Notes under the pieces: model-generated | Seen by the model: the letters and a program-made list of their open reading frames with translations, nothing else | Databases searched by the model: none | Told to the model about the DNA's origin: nothing | Shown here: positions 1 to 6,963 of the stretch, in pieces | Numbering within the stretch: position 1 is the stretch's first letter | How the letters are laid out: the number at the start of each line of letters is the position of its first letter | Translations under genes and position numbers: made by a program | NCBI GenBank assembly: GCA_028691155.1 | Contig: JAQUZV010000059.1 | Coordinates: 1-10,137 of the forward strand | Length of the DNA stretch: 10,137 nt | Direction: 5' to 3' | From: Victivallales bacterium | GTDB lineage: Bacteria > Verrucomicrobiota > Lentisphaeria > Victivallales > SZUA-371

Positions 1-932
1 CCGCCGCGCTGCGAATAGAGCTTGTCGAAGGCCGGATTGAAAGCGGTGATCGGACGGAATTCCTTCCCGCCTTCCGGTCGAACATAAACCATTTCATCCC
101 TAATCTGCAGCGTATCGCCCGGCAGCCCGATCAGGCGCTTGATATAATAGCTGCCTTTCTCCTTCAGCGGCCGACCGTTGAAATACAATCCCTCGGTGTT
201 GAAAACCACCACATCGCCACGCCGGAACCCGAACAGATGGTGCGAATAACGGTCGACAAACAGATGATCGCCGCTGGACAGCCAGCCCCGGCACAACACT
301 TCTCCGGCATAATAGTCGTAATCGTCCGACAGCGAACAATATTCCCGCACCTTGCCGACGGCTCCGGGCAAACGATAGCTGACATTGCCGATCCGAAACA
401 CGGTATCCGTAAACAGCAGCCAGTGTGACACTTCATAACAACTGGCCGGGTCCCAGCGCCCCGGTTCCTTCACCGTTGCCGCGGCCGGTTCCAGCCCGAA
501 CAGGACCAAATTCAATCCCCGGCCCAGATCGGGATAGACCCCGCGCGCCACGTAATGAATCCCGAACAGCGTCGGCTGCATACTGCCGGTCGGAATCTGG
601 AACGGCTGCAAAAACAGTCCGCGAATTCCGAACGCCACCATCCCCGCCACCGCCGCCACATCGGCCAGATCCCGCCAGAAACGCGACCGCTTCCTGGCCA
701 GGCACGCCTCCACCCGCTCCGGGACTTCCCGGACAAAACGGTCGACCTTTTCCCCGTCCTCCGGCCCCAGATTTTCCGCCTCGACAATCAGATCCTCCAT
801 TTGCCGGAGCTGTTTTTCCGAGAGAATGTCCTCGTCGGCATGCAACGCGTTGCGAAGATGTTTCTGGGCCAGTCTGAGGTTATGACGCCGTCGCCAACGC
901 CGCCACAGCTGGAAAACATTGTATTGTGCCAT
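1..932 (-). CDS. lepB: Signal peptidase I, C-terminus cut by window edge
   Basis: This is the membrane serine protease that removes signal peptides from exported proteins on the outer face of the inner membrane. I translated the minus strand from the ATG at 932; the frame is open to the left edge (310 complete codons). Residues 1-85 are a charged, Arg-rich cytoplasmic extension. Residues about 88-108 form one membrane segment. Box B, IPTGSMQPTL, carries the catalytic Ser117. Box C-like SGDHLFVDRY lies at 220-229, followed by RRGDVVVF. YIKRLIGLPGD carries the general base Lys265. The Ser-Lys distance is 148 residues, against 55 in E. coli LepB (Ser90/Lys145), because about 95 residues are inserted at roughly 123-217. 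An AG-rich stretch (GGGAAGTGAG) precedes the start. The gene follows lepA by 49 bp on the same strand, the classic lepA-lepB operon order, so co-transcription is likely. Family assignment is secure. Confidence 0.95.
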   Translation of the reverse strand, partial: MAQYNVFQLWRRWRRRHNLRLAQKHLRNALHADEDILSEKQLRQMEDLIVEAENLGPEDGEKVDRFVREVPERVEACLARKRSRFWRDLADVAAVAGMVAFGIRGLFLQPFQIPTGSMQPTLFGIHYVARGVYPDLGRGLNLVLFGLEPAAATVKEPGRWDPASCYEVSHWLLFTDTVFRIGNVSYRLPGAVGKVREYCSLSDDYDYYAGEVLCRGWLSSGDHLFVDRYSHHLFGFRRGDVVVFNTEGLYFNGRPLKEKGSYYIKRLIGLPGDTLQIRDEMVYVRPEGGKEFRPITAFNPAFDKLYSQRG

Positions 933-981
933 AAATTATCTCACTTCCCTTCCGTAAATCATCCGGTCGGTTCCGACATGG

Positions 982-2787
982 TCATTTGTCACTGGTCTTC
1001 AACACCGCGACAAACGCCTCCTGCGGAATGTCCACCGCCCCAACCTGTTTCATGCGCTTCTTGCCTTCTTTCTGCTTTTCCAGCAGCTTGCGCTTACGGG
1101 TAATATCGCCGCCGTAGCACTTGGCCAGAACGTTTTTACGCAACTGCCGCACCGTTTCGCGCGCCACAATCTTGCCGCCGACCGCCGCCTGAATCGCCAC
1201 CTGGAACATGTGCGGCGGAATCACCTCTTTCAGCTTCGCCGCCATATCCTTTCCGCGCGCATAGGCGTGATCGGTATGGACAATCGAGGAAAAGGCATCC
1301 ACCGGTTCCCCGTTGACCAGGATATCGAGCTTGACCAGTTTGTCCGCCCGGTAACCGGCCGGTTCATAGTCCATGCTGCCGTAGCCGCGGGTGATCGATT
1401 TGAGTTTGTCGTGGAAATCAATCAGAATTTCGTGCATCGGCAGTTCCGCCGTCAGCACCACATGAGCGCCGTCCACGGAATTGGTCATGGTACAGACGCC
1501 GCGTTTATTCATAATCAGATTCATGGCATCCCCGATATAGGCGTTGGGCAACATGATATGCGCGGTAATCAGCGGCTCCTCGATCCGGTCTATTTCCGAA
1601 GCGTCGGGCAGATGAACCGGGTTGTCCACTTCCACCATTTCGCCGTTTTTCAGATAAACATGGTAAATCACACTGGGATAAGTGGCAATGATGTCCATAT
1701 TGTATTCGCGCCGCAACCGTTCCTGAATGATTTCCATGTGCAGCAGTCCGAGGAAACCACACCGGAAGCCGAATCCCAGTGCCGCGGAAGTTTCCGGCTG
1801 GAAAACAAAGGCGGCATCGTTGAGCTGCAGTTTGGTCATGCTGAATTTCAACTGATCGTAGTCGGCGGTGTCGATGGGATATATGCCGCTGAAGACCATC
1901 GGGCGCACATGCTGGAACCCCGGCAGCGGCCGGGAACAGGGATTTTTGACGTCGGTAATGGTGTCGCCCATCTTCGAATCCGAAGGCGTCTTGATATTGG
2001 GAATGATATAGCCGACTTCGCCGGCGGTCAACTGCTCGCACGGCGTCATCTTCGGCGTGAAATATCCGACCTCCTTGACTTCGCTTTCCAATCCGGTGCT
2101 CAACATGCGCACTCTGGTACCCCGGCTCACCACCCCTTTTACCATCCGGATGTAGGTGACCACGCCGCGAAACGAATCGTAGTTGGAATCGAAAATCAAG
2201 GCGCCGGTGCCGTCGATGTCGGAAAGGGACGGAGACGGAATCCGCGCCACAATGGCTTCGAGCACGGCGGGAATGCCGGTCCCGTCCTTGGCGCTGACCA
2301 ACAACGCTTCTTCCCGCGGAATGGCCAGTATCTCTTCCATCTGTTCGTAACACAATTCCAGATCGGCGGCCGGCAGGTCGATCTTGTTGATGACCGGAAT
2401 CACCTTCAAATGCTGCTTGAAAGCCAGATTGACGTTGGCCACCGTCTGCGCCTGAACCCCCTGGGTGGCGTCGATCAGCAGCAACGCGCCCTCGCAGGCG
2501 GCCAGGGAACGGCTGACCTCGTAAGAGAAGTCCACGTGTCCCGGAGTATCGATCAGATTCAGTTCATATTGTCGCCCGTCGGGGGCGGCATAAGCCATGC
2601 GGACCGGATGACACTTGATGGTGATCCCCCGTTCCCGTTCCAGATCCATCCCGTCCAGCAGCTGATCCTGCTGTTCCCGCTGACTGATCGTATGGGTAAA
2701 CTCGAGCAACCGGTCCGCCAATGTCGACTTGCCGTGGTCGATATGGGCGATGATGGAAAAATTGCGAATCGCGATAAGTTCTGCCAT
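982..2787 (-). CDS. lepA: Elongation factor 4 (LepA), ribosome-associated GTPase
   Basis: LepA/EF4 is a translation-factor GTPase that binds the ribosome; back-translocation and ribosome-assembly roles have both been proposed. From the chosen ATG the protein is 601 residues, the usual family length. The G1 loop AHIDHGKS is at 14-21, the switch I region RERGITIK at 51-58, G3 DTPGH at 80-84, G4 NKID at 134-137 and G5 SAK at 165-167. The EF-G-like domains and the LepA-specific C-terminal domain follow, ending in AVLKTSDK. I chose the start because MAELIAIRNFSIIAHIDHGK matches the standard LepA N-terminus. However, the only purine-rich stretch near it, GAGG, is about 17 bases upstream. An in-frame ATG at 2841 has a better spaced AAAGGA and would add 18 residues. 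The reading frame also stays open further upstream to a TTG at 2886. lepB follows after 49 bp. Confidence 0.96.
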   Translation of the reverse strand: MAELIAIRNFSIIAHIDHGKSTLADRLLEFTHTISQREQQDQLLDGMDLERERGITIKCHPVRMAYAAPDGRQYELNLIDTPGHVDFSYEVSRSLAACEGALLLIDATQGVQAQTVANVNLAFKQHLKVIPVINKIDLPAADLELCYEQMEEILAIPREEALLVSAKDGTGIPAVLEAIVARIPSPSLSDIDGTGALIFDSNYDSFRGVVTYIRMVKGVVSRGTRVRMLSTGLESEVKEVGYFTPKMTPCEQLTAGEVGYIIPNIKTPSDSKMGDTITDVKNPCSRPLPGFQHVRPMVFSGIYPIDTADYDQLKFSMTKLQLNDAAFVFQPETSAALGFGFRCGFLGLLHMEIIQERLRREYNMDIIATYPSVIYHVYLKNGEMVEVDNPVHLPDASEIDRIEEPLITAHIMLPNAYIGDAMNLIMNKRGVCTMTNSVDGAHVVLTAELPMHEILIDFHDKLKSITRGYGSMDYEPAGYRADKLVKLDILVNGEPVDAFSSIVHTDHAYARGKDMAAKLKEVIPPHMFQVAIQAAVGGKIVARETVRQLRKNVLAKCYGGDITRKRKLLEKQKEGKKRMKQVGAVDIPQEAFVAVLKTSDK

Positions 2788-2915
2788 ATTGTATAACTTG
2801 ATAACCTCAGGATTATTTAAAACCAGGCGGGCAGCGACCATGGCCGCACCATCCTTTCCACTCCGTTGAATTCCCGCACCGGGCAATTCCGAAATTGATA
2901 ATCTATCGCGTTTTT

Positions 2916-2923
2916 ACCTCCTT
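2916..2923 (-). promoter_or_regulatory. Orphan consensus Shine-Dalgarno sequence upstream of lepA
   Basis: On the minus strand the bases read AAGGAGGT, a full match to the ribosome binding consensus. No ATG, GTG or TTG lies 4-12 bases downstream, and the lepA frame hits TAA immediately after it. It sits about 130 bases before the lepA start I chose, inside the probable 5' leader. It may be a chance match, a relic of a lost leader peptide, or a ribosome standby site. Confidence 0.4.
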
Positions 2924-2935
2924 GCCAGTCCCAAA

Positions 2936-2963
2936 AATATAATTCCCCCGGATTTATCGTTAA
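2936..2963 (-). promoter_or_regulatory. Candidate lepA-lepB promoter
   Basis: On the minus strand there is TTAACG (2963-2958), a 16-base spacer, then TATATT (2941-2936). The -10 box is close to the sigma-70 consensus and the -35 box is partial. It lies about 150 bases upstream of the lepA start, so it predicts a leader of roughly 140 bases. This rests on pattern only; promoter rules in this phylum are less well established than in E. coli. Confidence 0.35.
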
Positions 2964-2987
2964 AAAACCCGCTTTATTAGCGGTTTT
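2962..2987 (-). terminator. Terminator-like hairpin between divergent genes
   Basis: On the minus strand CCGCT, a five-base AATAA loop and AGCGG form a 5-bp stem, preceded by AAAA and followed by G and six T. That is a short intrinsic-terminator shape. On the plus strand the stem is followed by only four T. It lies between the two candidate divergent promoters, partly overlapping the lepA -35 box. It therefore does not end any gene seen here and may insulate lepA from leftward transcription. Confidence 0.35.
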
Positions 2988-3001
2988 CCCGAATTAACTA
3001 T

Positions 3002-3030
3002 TTGCAAACCGATTCCGTTTTGTCTATATT
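3002..3030 (+). promoter_or_regulatory. Candidate promoter of the hybrid sensor kinase
   Basis: TTGCAA (3002-3007), a 17-base spacer and TATATT (3025-3030) match the sigma-70 pattern well, with optimal spacing. Transcription would start near 3037 and give a leader of about 70 bases before the ATG at 3109. The assignment is by pattern only. Confidence 0.45.
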
Positions 3031-3108
3031 TGACGCAATGTTACAAGTTTATTATTACTGTTTACAGCATTTGCAGCATCAAGCAGCTGGACGGCACAAG
3101 GACCAGAA

Positions 3109-6081
3109 ATGAAGTATATGTTAAAAGCAATTGTTCCTTTCCGACTAATGCTCGCCATGGCCTTGTCCGACATGGCATTTACCGTACACGCCGAATCCGC
3201 CGCGCCCACGTCGCCACCACCGACCGCAGCCATCCCGGCGTTCACGGAAGCGGAACAACAATGGCTGCAACAGCATCCGGAAATCAATGTCGGCGTCAGC
3301 CGCCACAGCATGCCTTACGAAGGACTGACGGCCGATGACCGTTACGAAGGCCTGATTTCCGGTTACCTTGACTTCATTCTGCAAAAAACCGGACTGAAAG
3401 CCTCCTACCGCAGCCTGTCCTGGACCGACCAGCTGTCCCGGTTGCGGGAGGGCAAGGTGGACCTTCTGCCGCTGGTGCCGTATCAACCGGAACGGCAGCA
3501 GAACATGTTGCTGTCCACCCCCTATTTCGGAGAAAAACTGATGGTCATGGGGATGAACTCTTCCGGCATCGCGTCCTTCAACGACCTCAACGGCAAGACC
3601 ATTGCCCTCCAGATGAATTACGGCTACGAAAAGGTCGTCCGCAACGATTTTCCCAATGCCCAGATTTACCTGGCCAACAATATCGACGACGCCGTTGCCG
3701 CCGTCAAGCAGGGCAAAGCCGACGTCTATATCGGTTTGCTTTCCGCCATCTGCCGCATGCAGCGCAGCCGCCCGCATTCCGAACTCCGAATGCTTTTTCC
3801 GACGCCGTATGAAATCAAATTCTGCTTCGGTATCCGCAAAGACCAACCGGAATTGCTGCATCTGATCAACCAAATCATTCCCGCCATCCCCGCAGCGCAG
3901 ACCCAACAGTTCTACCGCCAATGGATCACCGACGCTCCGGTTAAAAAGGACGAAAAATTCGATTTTTCCCGCCTGACGCGGCCGTATATCATCATCCACG
4001 CCGCCGCTTTCCTGTTGCTGATCATCTTTTTACTGCTGCTGCTGCGTCATCAGCGCCGGGAACTGCGGCACCGAAAAAGCACCGAAAACCAGATGAAAGA
4101 CAACCTGATGATTCTGGAAACCATTTTCGACACCATCCCCGGTCCGGTGTTCTATGTGGGAATCAACGGTGAATTCATCGACTGCAACCGGGCCTTTGCC
4201 GATGAAATCATCGGCATGCCCAAAGGGAAAATGATCGACCGGCAGCTGGCCGACATCATCGCCCTGCAGAATGCCGATAAAATCACTTTTTTCCAGCATA
4301 AAACCTCCGAACTGATCCAGGCCGGCGGCATTCAAATCTACGATATGGATTTTGTCTGCGCCGACGGTTCCCCCCGCGACTTTTCCGTATATTCCGCCGC
4401 GTTCAAACGCAGCGACAAGGAAGCCGGCATCATCAACATCATGCTGGACATCAGCGAGAAAAAGAAAATCGAGAAGGAGCTGATGCTGGCCAAAAACATG
4501 GCCGAAGCCGCCACCGACGCCAAAAGCAATTTCGTCGCCAATATGAGTCACGAACTGCGGACACCGCTCAATGCGGTAATCGGCATCACCCATTTGATCA
4601 TGCAGACCGAACTTACCAACAAACAGTTGGGATACCTGCACAAAATCGATACCGCGTCCCGCCATCTGCTCGGCGTCATCAACGACGTGCTCGACTTCTC
4701 CAAGATCGAAGCCGGCAAAATGTCGATGGAACAGATCGATTTCAGCCTCAACACCATTTTCCGCGAACTCAAAGACATGTTTTCCGCCAAGGCGCGCGAG
4801 AAAAACCTCAATCTGACCTTTACCATCAATCCTTCCGTTCCCGGCTCCCTGCGCGGCGATCCGCTCCGCCTGAAGCAGATTCTCATCAATCTGGTCAGCA
4901 ACGCCGTCAAATTCACCGACAGCGGGGAAGTCGGCGTCGTCGCCGAATTCAGCCGCAAACGCGGCAACCGGGTCCGCATCAAATTTTCGGTGGTCGATAC
5001 CGGAATCGGCATGGACCGGGAACAACTGGATAACTTGTTCATTCCCTTTACCCAGGCCGATAATTCCATGACCCGCAAATTCGGCGGCACCGGCTTGGGT
5101 CTGGTCATCACCAAACGCCTGATCGAACTGATGGACGGCAAACTGGAAGTCACCAGCGCCCCCAATACCGGCAGCAATTTCACTTTCGACGCCGAATTCG
5201 AAGTCGGCAAACTGACGGAAGAGGTCACCGACACCTCCACGATCATCGCCATCAACCGCATGGCCATGAAAAGCAAAAACCTCGACAAAATCGAAAAAAT
5301 CCGCGGGGCCCGCGTCCTGCTGGTCGAAGACAATGCCATCAACCGCCAGGTAGCCCGGGAAATGCTCACCCAGGTCGGCATTGTGGTCGATTCGGCGGAA
5401 AACGGCCAGGAAGCCGTCGCAGCGGTAGTCGACGCCGGCAAGGAATTCGACGCCATCTTCATGGATGTTCAGATGCCGATCATGGACGGCTACAAGGCGA
5501 CGGAGGCCATCCGCAATGCCGGCAAGACCGTGCCGATCATCGCCCTGACCGCCCATGTCATGCCGACCGCCATCAAACGCTGCCTGCAATCCGGCATGAA
5601 CGATCACCTCAACAAACCGCTCAATCCGGAACTGATGTACACCACGCTGCTCAAATGGATCAAACCCGGCGAACGCCAGTACAGCCCGCCGCCGCCGCCG
5701 CCTCAAACCACGGCGGAACCGTTGTGCGACATGCCCGGACTCAACCTCAGCAAGGCGCTGGAACCCATCAACAACGATCAGGCCCTGATGCGTCAGTTGC
5801 TGGATACGTTCCGCAAGGATTTCGGTCATGAAGGCGACAATATCATCCGGGCGCTGGAGCAGCAGGACACCAATTACCTGCGTCACTCCTTCCATAAACT
5901 GAAAGGATCGGCGTCCTATATCGGCGCCGACAAGATCCGCGGTTCCGCCGCCGAACTGGAGTTGAAAATCATCAACCACCAGCCGATAACGCGCAGCGAC
6001 GCCGAAGTTCTGGTGAACAGTATTGCCGAAGTGGTGGACTCCATCGCCATTCTGAGCGGCAAGCCGACGGTGGCGCATTAG
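3109..6081 (+). CDS. Hybrid sensor histidine kinase, SBP-PAS-HisKA-HATPase-REC-HPt
   Basis: This is an inner-membrane phosphorelay kinase of BvgS/EvgS-like architecture, 990 residues. A signal peptide covers about 1-28. A periplasmic solute-binding domain (SBP family 3 type, about 44-272) probably senses a small amino-acid-like ligand. One membrane helix lies at 292-312, then a PAS domain at about 331-450. The dimerisation domain has phosphoacceptor His481 in SHELRTPL. The ATPase domain shows the N box (594-602), DTGIG (630-634) and GGTGLGL (659-665). The receiver domain has acidic E740/D741, phosphoacceptor Asp786, Thr814 and Lys836. Six prolines (860-865) link it to a C-terminal HPt domain with His929 in HKLKGSA. 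All phosphotransfer residues are present. AAGGA six bases upstream supports the first ATG. Typical BvgS has two solute-binding domains; here there is one. No response regulator is adjacent, so the final acceptor must be encoded elsewhere. The ligand is unknown. Confidence 0.95.
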   Translation: MKYMLKAIVPFRLMLAMALSDMAFTVHAESAAPTSPPPTAAIPAFTEAEQQWLQQHPEINVGVSRHSMPYEGLTADDRYEGLISGYLDFILQKTGLKASYRSLSWTDQLSRLREGKVDLLPLVPYQPERQQNMLLSTPYFGEKLMVMGMNSSGIASFNDLNGKTIALQMNYGYEKVVRNDFPNAQIYLANNIDDAVAAVKQGKADVYIGLLSAICRMQRSRPHSELRMLFPTPYEIKFCFGIRKDQPELLHLINQIIPAIPAAQTQQFYRQWITDAPVKKDEKFDFSRLTRPYIIIHAAAFLLLIIFLLLLLRHQRRELRHRKSTENQMKDNLMILETIFDTIPGPVFYVGINGEFIDCNRAFADEIIGMPKGKMIDRQLADIIALQNADKITFFQHKTSELIQAGGIQIYDMDFVCADGSPRDFSVYSAAFKRSDKEAGIINIMLDISEKKKIEKELMLAKNMAEAATDAKSNFVANMSHELRTPLNAVIGITHLIMQTELTNKQLGYLHKIDTASRHLLGVINDVLDFSKIEAGKMSMEQIDFSLNTIFRELKDMFSAKAREKNLNLTFTINPSVPGSLRGDPLRLKQILINLVSNAVKFTDSGEVGVVAEFSRKRGNRVRIKFSVVDTGIGMDREQLDNLFIPFTQADNSMTRKFGGTGLGLVITKRLIELMDGKLEVTSAPNTGSNFTFDAEFEVGKLTEEVTDTSTIIAINRMAMKSKNLDKIEKIRGARVLLVEDNAINRQVAREMLTQVGIVVDSAENGQEAVAAVVDAGKEFDAIFMDVQMPIMDGYKATEAIRNAGKTVPIIALTAHVMPTAIKRCLQSGMNDHLNKPLNPELMYTTLLKWIKPGERQYSPPPPPPQTTAEPLCDMPGLNLSKALEPINNDQALMRQLLDTFRKDFGHEGDNIIRALEQQDTNYLRHSFHKLKGSASYIGADKIRGSAAELELKIINHQPITRSDAEVLVNSIAEVVDSIAILSGKPTVAH

Positions 6082-6109
6082 CTCGGTGTTCCCGCTCACC
6101 TGCCACCAC

Positions 6110-6136
6110 CGCTCCGGCGAAAAAGCGACCGGAGCG
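6110..6136. terminator. Hairpin between convergent genes
   Basis: CGCTCCGG (6110-6117) and CCGGAGCG (6129-6136) are perfect inverted repeats around an 11-base loop. The hairpin sits 29 bases after the kinase stop codon and 48 bases past the hisA stop on the other strand, so it could serve both transcripts. Neither side has a clear T run, so if it ends transcription it is not a textbook intrinsic terminator. Confidence 0.5.
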
Positions 6137-6183
6137 CGCAATCGTGGTCACGGCACCGATAAACGGGCGCAAAAGGAGAGAAA

Positions 6184-6948
6184 CTACCGTCCCTGTTTCT
6201 CCCGAGCGACAATGTCCCGATATTTCAGGACGCGACCGCCGAAGATATCCAACGCACTACCGACGGTATAACCGATCCGGCCCCGTCCGATGTTCTTGAT
6301 CAGCTCGATCTCGGTCCAGGAACTGATCCCCCCGGCGTAAACACACGGCAGCGGCGACCCGCCCGCCATCAGCGCCAGCAGTTCCCGATCGATACCGGAC
6401 TGTTTGCCTTCCACATCCACGGCGTGAATCAGAAATTCGCCGCAATAGGCCGACAACGCCGACAAGGTGGCGGCATTGACCTCCAGCGTGGTGAATTTCT
6501 GCCAGCGGTCGGTCACGATGAAGTAACGGTCGTCACGACGCCGACAGCTCAAATCCAGCACCAGACGTTCCCGGCCCACCGCGGCAAAAATCCGGTCGAG
6601 ACGATCCTGCCGCAACACACCGTCACAAAAAATATAAGAGGTCAGAATCACCCCGGCCGCACCGGCGTCCAGCCAGGCGCCGGCATTGTCCGCGGTAATT
6701 CCGCCGCCCAACTGCAATCCGCCCGGATACGCCGCCAAGGCGGCCTGCGCCGCCGCCGCGTTGCCGGGGCCAAGCATGATCACATGGCCGCCGGTCAGAC
6801 CGTCCTCCCGGTACATGCGGGCATAATAAGCGGCATCATGTTCGGCTTCGAAATTGGTGGTCAGGCCCTGCCCGGAATCACTCAGGCTGGAACCGACAAT
6901 TTGTTTGACCTTGCCGTCATGCAGGTCGATACAGGGTCTAAAATCCAT
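6184..6948 (-). CDS. hisA: HisA isomerase, eukaryotic (HIS6) type
   Basis: This enzyme isomerises ProFAR to PRFAR, the fourth step of histidine synthesis, as a cytoplasmic TIM barrel. The 254-residue protein follows the fungal/plant HIS6 pattern rather than the usual bacterial HisA. Shared signatures are CIDLHDGKVKQIVG (6-19) with catalytic Asp8, YYARMY (41-46), HVIMLGPGN (55-63), LGGGI (80-84), VLDLSCR (130-136), FLIHAVDVEGK (172-182) with Asp178, VYAGGISS (203-210) and GSALDIFGG (230-238). The GGGI and AGGISS loops should hold the two phosphate groups. AAAAAGGA precedes the ATG with about 8-base spacing. The gene lies 15 bp after the M55 peptidase gene on the same strand, so it is probably co-transcribed with it; no other his gene is nearby. 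The family assignment comes from remembered HIS6 motifs. It is probably the cell's only HisA, but the rest of the genome is not visible. Confidence 0.93.
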   Translation of the reverse strand: MDFRPCIDLHDGKVKQIVGSSLSDSGQGLTTNFEAEHDAAYYARMYREDGLTGGHVIMLGPGNAAAAQAALAAYPGGLQLGGGITADNAGAWLDAGAAGVILTSYIFCDGVLRQDRLDRIFAAVGRERLVLDLSCRRRDDRYFIVTDRWQKFTTLEVNAATLSALSAYCGEFLIHAVDVEGKQSGIDRELLALMAGGSPLPCVYAGGISSWTEIELIKNIGRGRIGYTVGSALDIFGGRVLKYRDIVAREKQGR

Positions 6949-6963
6949 AATCCATATCCTTTT

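Larger units (their letters stand above)
2788..3108. other. Divergent intergenic region, lepA / sensor kinase
   Basis: This is 321 bases without a confident gene. It holds the possible N-terminal extension of lepA (2788-2841), the orphan Shine-Dalgarno sequence, the candidate lepA promoter, a terminator-like hairpin, and the candidate sensor-kinase promoter at 3002-3030. The central part, about 2930-3050, is visibly more AT-rich than the flanking genes, as expected for a control region. Confidence 0.7.

Noticed and set aside
555..1103. Plus-strand open frame opposite lepB and the end of lepA
   Set aside because: The opposite strand encodes the signal peptidase box B and the LepA C-terminus; the plus-strand product is Pro/Arg-rich shadow sequence.
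1210..2796. Long plus-strand open frame (528 codons) opposite lepA
   Set aside because: It lies antisense to a gene with every LepA motif. Its product is His/Gln/Gly-rich with no domain, as expected from the complementary strand of a GC-biased gene.
4030..6141. Long minus-strand open frame (703 codons) opposite the sensor kinase
   Set aside because: It is a shadow of the kinase coding strand. The product is an Asp/Gly/Phe/His-rich string with no recognisable domain.
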